The notes: generated by a model from the letters alone, not told the origin. A stretch of 12,706 bases of DNA from Pavlovales sp. CCMP2436 (GCA_026770615.1 MU631529.1:152643-165348), one strand, 5' to 3'; counted from the stretch's first letter, positions 1 to 8,338 are shown. Program-made: numbers and translations.

Positions 1-308
1 GGGGGCCCCGCCGGAGGCGCCTATGTGACTAACATATAACTAACTTGTCACATAGCCCGGGGGCCCACGGGGCCCCACGGATACCGCGGATAATCCCCGT
101 ACGTTACGCCTTTTCTAAGAGCCGGGGGGGGGGTGACCGAAGCCGGAGCCAAGCGTAAACACACCAATAATATCTCCGAATATAGTTACGATGTGAGATA
201 TCGCTTGTCTTTAGACTTTATGTTCGAAGAATGCGTATAACTAAATTACTACTAGGTTGCATAGCAGCTTGTCGACGACTCGCCGAAAACGACGACCACA
301 TCGCTCGC
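1..308. other. 3' flank of the Patched-family gene
   Basis: This stretch lies downstream of the minus-strand TGA stop at 309-311. It probably holds the 3' UTR and start of intergenic DNA. The first 90 bases are rich in GGGGCCCC-type palindromes and contain a 9-bp inverted repeat (21-29 with 47-55). Positions 124-144 hold a G-run followed by GTGACCGAAGCC, which recurs at 7876-7891 on the opposite strand. I see no credible gene here and no clear AATAAA signal for the minus-strand transcript. Confidence 0.5.
21..55. repeat. short inverted repeat CTATGTGAC/GTCACATAG
   Basis: CTATGTGAC at 21-29 is the exact reverse complement of GTCACATAG at 47-55, with a 17-base AT-rich spacer. It is flanked by GGGGCCCC palindromes at both sides. 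It could be a transposon-end remnant or a transcript hairpin; no function is implied. Confidence 0.6.
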
Positions 309-3300
309 TCACAGCAGCGCCCCGCGGCACGCCGAGCTGTAGCGGGGCGCCGGCCCGCGCTCCCAAGCGATCGCACCCGCGGGGACCGCCGCCCCGCTGG
401 GTGTGCCCAGCCCGTAGCCGTTGGGCGATTGGCCCGGGCGGGCCGCCGGCGCGACGGGCGGGATTGGCCCACCAGACGCGCCCACGCCCACGCTCTCGCC
501 CGACATCGGGAGCGCGCTTGCCACGCCCGCGCCGCCCGCGCCCAGGCGCGAGCCCACGCCCACGCCCACGGGCGGGCCCACGCCCATCGCGGGTGAGACG
601 GGCGCCGTTCGCCACCCCGCAGGCTCGCCCTCCTCCGCCAAAGAGCCCAGCCCGTGCGCGCGGTAGCGCCGCGCGGACGAGCGGCCGGGCGAGGGCCTGT
701 CTGGCGAGGCGGGCGGCTCGAGTTCCCCCGCGTCTTCTACGGGAGTTTTGGGCTCGTCGGCAGCCTCGCCGTCGGCGGCTACGGCGGTCGCTTGCTCGGC
801 AGCTGCGCACTCGGCAGGCTCCTCGCGGACGTGCCGGGGCTCGGCGGGGCGCGCCAGCCGCGCGCTCGCCGGCAACGGCGCGGGCGGCGGCAGCGGCGCA
901 GCGGCGACTCGGCTCGAGCGTAGTGGCGGGCTCGGCGGCGCGTGCGTTTCGAGCGGGCCCATGAGGCCGAGCGCGGCCGGGACGATGGCGAGCCCCGCGA
1001 TCAGGCCCCAGAGGATGGTGCCCCACACCAGCACGAAGAACGTTCGGAAGACGGGCGAGCGCGAGATGGCGAGGAAGAGCGTGCCGAGCAACGTGGAGGT
1101 GCCCGCGCTCAGGATCGAGGCACCCATCGTCTCGAGCGCCCACGCGGCCTTGGCGCGGCGCGTGATGGCGGGCGCGGCCTCGTAGGCGTGGCCGAGGTGG
1201 CACGAGTAGTCGATCGCAAGCGCGAGCGCGATCAGCAGGGAGATGAGCGTGATGGAGTTGAGGCGGACGCGCATCATCACCTGCAGGATGAGAGGGAGGA
1301 GAGGGGCGGGGGGGGGGGTGAGGGACAGGGGTGATGTCGCTGGTGAGACGCAATTTTGGAGGGAGGAAGGGGGGGGATGACAGGGCAAATGGGTGGTCCG
1401 GCAGGGCGCGAGAGTGCGCGAATTTTGCACGGTTCCGCTGCAAGGCAGGCTGGGTTCAGAAGTCTGGTAAGAAGAAGAAGAACAATAACAGCATGCAAGA
1501 AGAACAACAGCAGTATGACAAGGAGAGCACAGAGGCAAAAGCAGCATGGCAAACATCTCGGCGCGCACCATCAGCCCGAAGAGCACCGTGTCGATGGAGA
1601 GGACGGAGAGAGTCGAGACCAGCGCGACGGTTGGCGTGAGGAAGGCGAGCAACACGCACAGGATCGCCAGAGTGGCCCACGCGAGGTTGCCCAGCGCGAA
1701 CTGCAGCATGGTCCGGTCGACCGCACCGAACTCGTACTTGGGGTGGTAGGCGTACCCGCGCGCGCCCGCATCCGCGATGATGCGGTTGAAGCCCTCCCAC
1801 TGCGCGAACGCCTCCTCGTGCAACTGCGGCATGCGCGTGTAGATGATCATCCGGTGCGCCGCCACAGTGCCCAGCTCGCAGCTCCCCGCCCTGCCCGCCA
1901 GCTGCGGCTGCGGCGCGGCCGGCCCTGCGTCGGCGCCCGGCTTGCCCGCATCGGCTGCGTGCTGCGCCGCGGGAGGCGACACCCAGTGCGACCCCTCGGG
2001 CGGGCGGGCGGGCTGCCCGCCCAGCTCGAGCGCGAGGTGCGCGCGCTCGTCCCCGCGCCGCGTCAGCTGCCGCCGTGGCCCGCCCCGAGGCTCGCGCTCG
2101 GCCGCGACGGTGCCACCCTCGCTCGCAGGCGCGCCAGCCGTGCCGCGCACGGCGGCGCCGGTCGTGCGCGCAGCGGCGACGAGCGGCGCGACGACCTTTG
2201 CGACGGAGCCGAGCAGCCCGCGCTGCCACCACCGCACGCGGCAGGGCGCGGAGTGCGGGAACATGGCGCGATCGACGTCGGAGCAGGTGCACGCGTCTGA
2301 GTGGCCGCGGAGCACCACATCCTGCGAGAACTCGAGACCGCCGCGCGCGAGCGACTCGATGGGGGGCGCGTCGTCGTCGGCGTCGGAGCGGCCACCCCTG
2401 GCGTTTGAGTTGAGGCCGCACACGCCGCACGTGGCTGGGCAGAGCTTGCGCACGATCTTGTTGCCGAAGCCCGAGAAGCAACGCTCGGCTGCGTCCTTGC
2501 ACGTGTGGCCGCGCGAGAGCGAGTCGAACCGCTCGCGGTTGTCCGAGCACACCTCGGGGTCAGCCCGCGGCTGGCTGCTGGGCTGCGCCGCTGCGCCGGG
2601 CTCGGCTGGCTGGCGGCGAGACTTTTCGAGCACCGCGATGAGGTTGGCCTCGAGCTCCGCCTGCGAGGGCTCGCGCCGCCTGCTGAGGACGGCTTCCATA
2701 TCCACCCCCTTCTCCGCCGCGAACGCGCCCGCCTCCGTCGCCTCTGCCGCCGCCACCTCCGCTTGCGAGAGGACCTGCTTGTTTTCGTGTTTGTTGACAG
2801 TGTGTAAGTGTTAGTACGTGGGTGAGTTTTGTTGTTGCTGTTGTTGTTGGTGGTGGTGGGTACCTGCTCCTTGCGCCGCTTCTCGTGCTTGCTCGCCCAC
2901 TCGGCGTACGCCCCCTGCGCGGCGCACGCGTGCATCTCGCCGTCGTTCAAAAAGGCGGTCAGGTTGCGCATCGAGCAGCTCCCGCCGCCCGCGAACCCGG
3001 GGAGCACGTCCGGCGGGCACTTGAGCCAATCAGCGTACGCGTCTGCCCAGTTGCTCGTCACGCGCAGCACGGCGCCGGAGGCCCAGAGACCCTCGACCGC
3101 GGCCTGCGAGCGGCCGACGAGCAGGCTGCCGGCGGGGGAGTCCGCGTCGGGCTCGATGGAGATCCTGTCGCACTTGAAGACCAGCTCCACCTGAGAGGGG
3201 GAGAGGGGGGGGGAGGTGTGTGAGTGTGTGTGTGGGGGGGGGGGGGCGTTACTGAGCTTTAAAAATCGTTCCCTGTGCCGATAAAAAGAAGAAGCTTAGC

Positions 3301-3668
3301 GCGGGAGACGCAAGTGTTATACAGGGGATTATATCGAGTGTTGCACAGGAGCGTTGCGTCGAGAGTTGTACATGGGTCACAAGAGTTGCACATGGGTGTT
3401 GTGTCGTGTGATACAAATGGGTTGGGTGTATGGGTGTAAACAAGAGGTGCTGCAAGGAAGGGTTTGTGTGTGTTTGTGTGTGTGTGTATATAATATATAA
3501 TACATAATATATAATACATAATATATATAATACAATATAATATAATGTACATACTACATACTACATATTATATTATAATAAATAAATATAAATATAAATA
3601 AAAATAAAATTATATATATATATATATATTATATTATATTCTATATATATAATATATATATAATATAT

Positions 3669-3701
<33 letters not shown>

Positions 3702-6315
3702 CAAGGGACGCTGCAAGAGGCGCACTTGCTCGGGTGTGTCGCCACTCCAGAAGTTGTCGAGGTCATCGAGGAAGAGACCACAGTGCGATCCGTCGGGTAC
3801 AGTGTCGCGCTGCGGAAGGCCAACCTATTACAATATATATGTATAATAATTAAGATATTCATAAACACACGCACAATGTGTGTATGTGCGTGTGTGTGTG
3901 TGTGTGGTGGGGGGGGGGTTGTGAATGGGGGGGGGGGGGGGAGGGGGGGGCACCTTGAGCGAGCGCGACATGACGCCGCAGCTGATGACGAGCAAGCCGT
4001 AGAGAAAGAGGACGACGACCGAGACGGCGGGGCGGAGCAGCCACTTGGCGTACGCGCGCATCATGCGCTGCGCGACGGAGGTGAGGGCCATCTGCGACTC
4101 GCGGCGGGACATGGTTGGCGAGCTGGGCTGGCTCTTCCCGTTGGCGGCTGGCTCGGTGCGCTGCCCGTTGCCGCCGACCTTCCCACTCCCGTGCCCGTTC
4201 CCGAGCGCCGCCTTCTGATCCCTCGCGCTCCAGCCGTGCGCGTTGCCCAGCGCGTGCGGCGCGTACCCCCCGTTGGGCGGCTGCGGAAGCTCGCCGCCCA
4301 CCAGCTGCGGCTTGGCCGAGGAGAGGCTGCCCGCCTCCAGCGCCTCCACATGCACCACGTGCACGGAGGGGGCCAGCGGGCGCCACGGGCGCGCGCCGCT
4401 GTTGAACGAGCCGTCGTCGACTGTCTCGAGCTCCACCAGCTGCAGCGCGACGCGGTGTGCGTACTCGGCGCGCTCGCTCAGCAGCAGCAGCGGCGCGAAG
4501 AGGGTGCCCTGCATTTTTTTTTTTTGCGATATACGTGTATATAGCATAGTTCACATCAATGTATCAGCGAGGGTAGCAACGCGTTTAGGTGGCATGAGGA
4601 CCAGCGCAGCAGCGGCAGGTGCGCAGCGCTGCACACTGCCCCTCGTACCTGGAAGAAGAAGCAGCACGCGATGCAACACCCCGTCGCGCCGCAGAAGTAG
4701 GCGTACACCTACAAGCAGGAGGGGGGGGGAGGGGCATTCTAATATTATAACATTCTTAGGTGGCGACGAGGGGATGATGACGCTATCCGCGTGCTCGGGA
4801 ATGGTCCTAGGCCAACAGTGTGTACAGGGTGCACCCTTGTGGCCTGGAGACCGTTTCGGGGGCAGGGCGTTTTGACGGATATTCACACACCGGAAAGTCG
4901 ACAGCCCATCCCGTGGCGAGAGCGATGGCCGTCGTGGCCGAGGTCAGTGAGATGGCGGAGGAGGCCTGCGCCAGCGACTTGGCGAAGGCGCAGTCGACAA
5001 CAGCCAGTCCCGGCTTGATCGCGGCCCTGAACCCCGCCCTGCGCTCCTTCCTCCCCCTGCGCACCACGGCCGCGCCGACGAGCGCCAGCGCGGCGTCGTG
5101 CGCGTGCGCGCCGATGATGCGGTCGACACGCGCGGCCTCGCGCACGTGGCAGTCGTAGAGAATGATCATGTCGTCGACGGACACGCCGAGCAGCGTGAAG
5201 ACCACCAGCGGCGAGACGGGGCAGAGCGGCACGCCCAGGTAGCACGCGAGCCCGAAGCCGGCGAGGACGGAGAAGCCGACTGAGACGCCGCAGGTGAGCC
5301 CGAGCGCCACGCGGTGCAGCCGCGCCCACCAGCGGCCGCCGCGCTCGCCGCTGCCGTTGCTGCCCATGGAGAGCGCAAAGCAGACGTAAATGATCACCGA
5401 GACGATCGAGAGCACCATCAGGTAGGCGTCCTCCTCCACGAACTGCTCCGACTCGAACTCGTTGATGTGGCGCGAGTAGAGGTTGATGCGGAAGGGCTCG
5501 AGACCCGAGTCGCCCGCCGCCTCCGCCGCCGGGCTCTCCTCGGCATCGAGCGCGCCGGGCCTAGCCCTGCCCGCAGCGCTCTGGAGCGGCGTGCGGCGGA
5601 GATTGCGCCAGGTCTCTAGCTCCCACGTGGACATCTCGCCAGAGTCGTACGATGGCAGGTTCATGTCGAGGGAGTAAATGAGCATCAGCGCGCTCGCACC
5701 CACGGCGGTCTCGTTGCCCACGCGCCGCACGCCGCCGAGGTCGATCTCGTGCCGCGCGTACGCGGCGGAGACGGAGGTGCGCACCTGCGCTTCTGTGGCA
5801 GCCTCGAGCGAGGCGTGGTCGTACTCCCAGAGCTGCAGGATGGAGGAGACGGCGCACACGCGCTCGCCCATCTCGGGGATGTACCGCTGCATGCACACGT
5901 CCTCGTACCGCATCGGCATCGCCACCGGCTTCCCGAATGCGGACGAGCCGCTGTTCTGCGGCGCGGTCTGCACCGTCGAGTTGACGATGGCCTCGTGCAG
6001 ACTCATGACGCCAAGGAGCGACTCGCGCGTGAGGATATCGCCCCCGTCGGCGCGCGAGATCGTGACGATGTACGGGTCGGGCGGCGGTCCGAACGTCACC
6101 CACATGTCGTCGCGCAGTTTTGCGAGCGGCGCGTGCTGCGGCACATAGAGCACCGACGAGCGCGCCTCGAACGAGCGCGACGTGACGTTGCCGGTGGCGA
6201 GGAGGAAGCCGACGCACACCGCGAAGGCCATGGTCGTGTAGGGATACGCGCTCACCAGCCGCCCATAGCGCTCGGCGAGCCGGTCGACGCCCCGCGAGAC
6301 CAAGGTCCCGCCCAT
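309..6315 (-). CDS. Patched-family RND membrane protein with sterol-sensing half and ShKT domain (7 exons)
   Basis: Join on the minus strand: 6315-4891, 4708-4649, 4508-3954, 3824-3726, 3190-2864, 2774-1569, 1280-309 (TGA), giving 1547 residues. All six introns are GT-AG and phase 0. Seen in order: TM1 about 26-42; luminal loop; TM2-TM6 about 297-505 with GVSVDD at 377-382 (SSD/RND-type TM4 acidic pair); Gly/Ser-rich cytosolic loop; TM7 about 654-675 followed by VPDGS; a luminal loop of about 500 residues with a ShKT domain at 898-942; TM8-TM12 about 1179-1331 with DYSCH at 1248-1252, STLLGTLFLAIS and IVPAALGLMGP; and a Pro/Ala/Gly tail. The family (Patched, Dispatched, NPC1 relatives) moves sterols or lipids using an ion gradient, and both intramembrane acidic sites are present. 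Substrate and membrane location are unknown. The start is the ATG at 6315, 26 residues before TM1. Exon 4's donor is the least certain; a conceivable extra intron lies at 4978-5064. The family call is confident; exact splicing less so. Confidence 0.88.
1281..1568 (-). other. intron 6 of the Patched-family gene
   Basis: The donor is ATG|GTGCGC (GT at 1568) and the acceptor is a C/T-rich tract ending CTGCAG at 1281-1283. Splicing here joins GLM to VMMRVRLNS, giving an uninterrupted TM9-TM10 with the spacing expected in Patched proteins. The reading frame happens to stay open through the intron, so a long open frame alone would wrongly include it. Confidence 0.8.
2415..2549 (-). other. ShKT domain within the Patched-family protein
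   Basis: Residues 898-942 carry six cysteines at 898, 914, 921, 934, 938 and 941, with the final CPATCGVCG motif typical of ShKT (ShK toxin-like) domains. In this family the six cysteines form three disulfides. The domain lies inside exon 6, in the predicted luminal/extracellular loop between TM7 and TM8, so disulfide formation is topologically reasonable. It is a domain of a large membrane protein, with no sign that it acts as a toxin. Confidence 0.85.
2775..2863 (-). other. intron 5 of the Patched-family gene
   Basis: An 89-bp intron with donor CAG|GTACCC and acceptor AAGCAG|GTC, phase 0. It contains a CAA/CAACAA-rich stretch (GTT/TTG repeats on the plus strand, 2829-2850). The four bases GCAG and the following GT occur at both splice borders. 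Confidence 0.8.
3313..3430. repeat. degenerate minisatellite, about five units of 20-26 bp
   Basis: Five diverged units start at 3313, 3336, 3362, 3382 and 3407. Each follows the pattern AGWGTTRYACAKGGG, for example AGTGTTGCACAGG, AGAGTTGTACATGGG and AGAGTTGCACATGGG. The spacing varies (23, 26, 20, 25), so this is an old, decayed tandem repeat inside intron 4. Confidence 0.6.
3464..3701. repeat. TG microsatellite followed by a 200-bp AT block
   Basis: An imperfect (TG)n tract at 3464-3487 runs directly into about 215 bp of nearly pure A/T with long alternating TA runs (3612-3629, 3650-3701). It is inside intron 4. Such DNA melts and forms cruciforms easily and is length-unstable; assembly length here may be unreliable. 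Confidence 0.85.
3825..3953 (-). other. intron 3 of the Patched-family gene
   Basis: A 129-bp intron with donor AAG|GTGCCC and acceptor AATAG|GTTGGC, phase 0. Splicing joins the end of TM7 to VGLPQRDTVPDGS, the expected post-TM7 Patched motif. On the plus strand, positions 3908-3950 are almost pure G; the minus-strand transcript therefore has long C-runs and a CA repeat (3878-3905) just after the donor. Confidence 0.75.
4509..4648 (-). other. intron 2 of the Patched-family gene
   Basis: A 140-bp intron with donor CAG|GTACGA and acceptor ATGCAG|GGC, phase 0. In the transcript sense a 12-base A-run immediately precedes the acceptor (T-run 4514-4525 on the plus strand), so this acceptor lacks a normal pyrimidine tract. 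The join FFFQ|GTLFAPL still gives a continuous TM6. Confidence 0.75.
4709..4890 (-). other. intron 1 of the Patched-family gene
   Basis: A 182-bp intron with donor CCG|GTGTGTGAAT and acceptor TGCTTGTAG|GTGTAC, phase 0. It isolates a 60-bp exon 2 (4649-4708) encoding 20 residues of TM6. Splicing joins WAVDFP to VYAYFCG, matching the family pattern after TM5. Confidence 0.8.
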
Positions 6316-6615
6316 CGACGCAGGTCTCGCAGATCTCGCCGGTCGAGCCGCGGCGCCGTAGGCGTGATGGGGATCCCCCGCGCGGCGCCGCTATTCACGG
6401 GCGGCCTTCTGACCTGTTCCTATTTAAAAAAACGGCCCAGCCGCTCACATCGGGGCCGCAACTACGGGAGCGGGAGCTAGCAACTGGAGCGAGCATCGTA
6501 TCTGATCTGCGGAAGAAGAGGGGGCGCCGCCGCACGGGCCCCGAGAGAAAACCGCCGGAAAAAACGTTCCACGGGTCAAAAAAGCACTTTTTTTTGACCG
6601 TCTGAGCGATCAGCG
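6316..6615. promoter_or_regulatory. divergent intergenic promoter region
   Basis: Exactly 300 bp separates the minus-strand Patched-family ATG (6315) from the plus-strand ATG at 6616, so both genes must start here. A TATTTAAAA block at 6421-6429 is the only clear TATA-like site and reads as TTTAAATA for the minus gene, about 105 bp from its ATG. The right half is purine-rich and ends in a 10-bp inverted repeat next to the plus-strand start codon. Confidence 0.6.
6574..6599. promoter_or_regulatory. 10-bp inverted repeat GGTCAAAAAA/TTTTTTGACC before a start codon
   Basis: GGTCAAAAAA at 6574-6583 pairs perfectly with TTTTTTGACC at 6590-6599 across a six-base gap, ending 16 bases before the ATG at 6616. 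It could be a dimeric transcription-factor site in the core promoter, or a 5' UTR hairpin. Nothing in the sequence decides between these. Confidence 0.55.
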
Positions 6616-7227
6616 ATGGCTCTCGCCCTCCTCGGCGGCTACGGAAGTGGGATCGAGAGCGAGGAGGAGGAGGCGCTCCCCGGGCGGATCACCGGCCCAT
6701 CCGTCGGTGGGGCCGCGCCTGTGGGGGTTGACGACAGCAGCGATGACGACGGCGGCGGCGGCGGCGGCGGGGGTGATGCGGAGATGAACGATATGCAGCC
6801 TGCCGCCGCCGACGACGACCCAGGCCCCGGCGGCGCGACCCTGCTGCCGTCGGCGGACGACATGCTCGACGGATGGACGCCGGGCGTGGCGGCGCCGCCG
6901 TCGAGGCGGCCGACGCCGGCGGCGCAGCCGGCGGCGCACGCAGCCCTGCCTGCGCGCGTGGGCGGCCATCTCGTTCCGCCGCAGGTGAGTAGCGGCAAGG
7001 CCAACCAGTCGACCGAAGACCAGTCGGATCGCACCGCCAGGGCGGCAAACCGCCCCGCCGCTGGTCAGGCGCCGCAGACCGGCAGTGCTGCGGGCAAGGC
7101 GGCAGCCCCCCCGGGCTGGCGGGCCAAGGAGAAGCGGAAGCGCGATATCGGGCAGCAGGCGGGCGCTAAGGACTGGGTGCAGGACGAGAAGCGGCAATTG
7201 CGGCAGGGGGGCGAGAACTACGATTGA
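6616..7227 (+). CDS. acidic low-complexity protein with a basic KEKRKRDIG C-terminus, probably nuclear
   Basis: A 203-residue open frame, ATG in the favourable context GCGATGGC, stop TGA. It opens with MALALLGGYGSG and an acidic patch (SEEEE), then a DDSSDDD-polyGly stretch, a Pro/Ala-rich middle, and a charged basic C-terminus around 173-203 (KEKRKRDIGQQ, DEKRQLRQGG). The layout (a Gly-Tyr-Gly-Ser start, acidic Ser/Glu runs, basic helix at the end) resembles small nuclear or splicing-associated conserved proteins, but I cannot name the family. No membrane segment or signal peptide is visible. It is divergently transcribed from the Patched-family gene. Oddly, a perfect splice donor (CAG|GTGAGT, 6982-6990) lies within the frame and pairs with in-frame acceptors near 7068, so an alternatively spliced form 28 residues shorter is possible. 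The gene call is good; the function is unknown. Confidence 0.72.
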   Translation: MALALLGGYGSGIESEEEEALPGRITGPSVGGAAPVGVDDSSDDDGGGGGGGGDAEMNDMQPAAADDDPGPGGATLLPSADDMLDGWTPGVAAPPSRRPTPAAQPAAHAALPARVGGHLVPPQVSSGKANQSTEDQSDRTARAANRPAAGQAPQTGSAAGKAAAPPGWRAKEKRKRDIGQQAGAKDWVQDEKRQLRQGGENYD

Positions 7228-7535
7228 CGGGGCTATCGGGATGGGGAGGTCGACCGCTGGTTCACGGCTGTCGGGGCCTGCGTCGGACGGCAGGCGGCGG
7301 GCTCGGGTCGCGAGCCCCGGCGGCATGCCAGTCGCTCTCATGAGTCTCAATTCGGGGGGCCAAAGCTCAAAAGCCGTCGGACCGTCTCTCGGATACTCCC
7401 GCGGCCGCGCAACCTGCGCAGTCCAAAGCTTTTCGCCCGTCTGGTCGTGGCACGGCCATTTAAATGAACTCTTGAGTCTTGACTCCATGGCCAGTTAGGT
7501 CCGAGTCGGGAGTCCGATCAATCAAAGACAAAAAT
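7228..7535. other. 3' flank of the 6616-7227 gene
   Basis: No credible coding exon. The GC-rich first half looks like a 3' UTR. It contains a 7-bp perfect stem with a five-base loop (GGGCTCG/CGAGCCC, 7299-7317). The composition turns AT-richer after about 7450, and repeat fragments begin at 7536. No AATAAA is present. Confidence 0.4.
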
Positions 7536-7576
7536 CCAGCACAACTTTAGGACAGTTGGACGTCAGCTTGAATCCC
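7536..7576 (+). repeat. diverged partial copy of repeat R2
   Basis: CCAGCACAAC, GGACAGTTGGACGTCAGC and TTGAATCCC follow the same order and spacing as in the R2 copy at 7727-7768, with several substitutions. It represents only the right half of R2. Confidence 0.65.
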
Positions 7577-7593
7577 GAGGTAGATCAGTCTTA

Positions 7594-7616
7594 ATTTATT
7601 AATGAACAGGGGGGTT
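7594..7616 (+). repeat. possible truncated copy of repeat R1
   Basis: TTATTAATGA followed two bases later by AGGGGGGTTC matches the left end of R1 at 9214, 11228 and 12618, then the similarity stops. It is short enough that chance or an unrelated element is possible. Confidence 0.35.
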
Positions 7617-7690
7617 CATCAATTCTTCATGCATGCTTATTGATCATTCGTCGCACGGCACAGCTTGCCGCGGGCTCGAGGGTCCAATGA

Positions 7691-7773
7691 GGCACGCAGC
7701 AGGCAATGGGCGACGCAGCGCTCAGACCAGCACAACATTCAGAACAGTCAGACGCCAGCTTGAATCCCTATCA
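7691..7773 (+). repeat. repeat R2, left copy (inverted partner at 11494-11576)
   Basis: An 83-bp segment beginning GGCACGCAGCAGGCAATGGG and ending TTGAATCCCTATCA. Its reverse complement occurs at 11494-11576 with one difference in 83 positions. A TGA triplet immediately precedes it here and a TAA precedes the other copy, so it may be the 3' untranslated end of a mobile or duplicated gene. Confidence 0.9.
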
Positions 7774-7798
7774 TGAGTATAAGTAACTTCCGTCTTCT

Positions 7799-7820
7799 CG
7801 GACAGTCAGACTCCAGCTTG
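7799..7820 (+). repeat. fragment of repeat R2
   Basis: CGGACAGTCAGACTCCAGCTTG closely matches the R2 segment at 7741-7762 (GAACAGTCAGACGCCAGCTTG) with two changes. It is the third R2-related piece within 300 bp, all in the same orientation. Confidence 0.6.
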
Positions 7821-7871
7821 AAATGAGTTGAATCCCCAATGCCAATTGCCCTGTCATTAACATATGAACGT

Positions 7872-8338
7872 CTATGGCTTCGGTCACCCCCGGGCAGACT
7901 GCAAGCATGGGGGACGACCATCATGAGCATTGTTCACCGCCATTATTGAAGACAGAGCTCGCTCTAGGCTTGCTGGATTCGTCTCGGAGAGCTCTATTTT
8001 ATAAATTTATCAGAAATGTGTGAGTTTGAATGCGTGGGGTTGTAAATCAGTAACTAACAAAGTGATCTTGTTTTAAAAGGGGGGATTGGTGGATATAGTA
8101 TTTAGCACAACGAAGATGATATTTAAATGTGCGAAATTTTGGATGCAGTATATAAATTTTGAATTTGTTGTATGCAATTTTTAAAACCAAGCTAGTTATT
8201 GGGCGTCCATTTTTACAAATAGTTCGATACGAATCTACTGCAGATACATATATTAAAAAAATCACTGGCCTCATTTCGTTGTCTTCGGCGAAGCGCTCAG
8301 GATGGTCGTCCTCTGCCCGGGGGTGACCTGAGCCATAG
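7872..8338. mobile_element. foldback / MITE-like element with inverted arms
   Basis: The left arm (7872-7929) and right arm (8295-8338) are reverse complements apart from a 13-14 base gap and a few mismatches. They share the blocks CTATGGCT, GGTCACCCCCGGGCAGA and GGACGACCAT (left-arm strand). Between them lie about 365 bp of AT-rich DNA with no convincing gene. Non-coding DNA with matching ends is what a MITE or foldback transposon looks like. I did not find clear target-site duplications. The right arm ends 41 bp from the GT77 gene's stop. Confidence 0.6.

Larger units (their letters stand above)
3191..3725 (-). other. intron 4 of the Patched-family gene, satellite-rich
   Basis: A 535-bp intron. 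The acceptor, with a strong C/T tract, ends CTCAG at 3191-3193 and is well supported. The preferred donor is CAA|GTGCGC (GT at 3725), which keeps phase 0; donors a few bases further on break the frame. From the plus-strand left side it holds a G-run (3235-3246), a degenerate minisatellite (3313-3430), a TG tract (3464-3487) and a long AT block (3486-3701). No coding potential is visible. Confidence 0.7.

Noticed and set aside
1356..2300. Long plus-strand open frame of 314 codons
   Set aside because: It is antisense to exon 6 of the Patched-family gene and to intron 6, Arg/Ala/Gln-rich as expected from GC-rich shadow frames, with no recognisable domain.
309..2756. Reading 2756-309 as one uninterrupted 815-residue coding exon
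   Set aside because: The frame is open through intron 6, but the included stretch (CYCSSSSYQTS, PPSSLQNC-type) breaks TM9-TM10. Splicing at 1568/1281 restores the family spacing.
3486..3701. CRISPR-like or centromeric array
   Set aside because: The AT block is a simple microsatellite without spacer-repeat structure, and it lies within an intron.
3700..3725. Alternative donors for Patched exon 4 (CAGC|GTCCC or CTT|GTATAT)
   Set aside because: Both put exon 4 out of phase with exon 5, whose acceptor at 3190 is strong; CAA|GTGCGC keeps the frame and matches other donors here.
5749..6480. Plus-strand open frame of 243 codons
   Set aside because: It is antisense to Patched exon 1; its His/Arg/Asp-rich composition follows from the coding strand, and no domain is visible.
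6610..7488. Minus-strand open frame of 292 codons opposite the 203-residue gene
   Set aside because: It is Arg/Pro/Leu-rich with no domain. The plus-strand frame has a good start context, an acidic-to-basic protein layout and a stop before the repeats.
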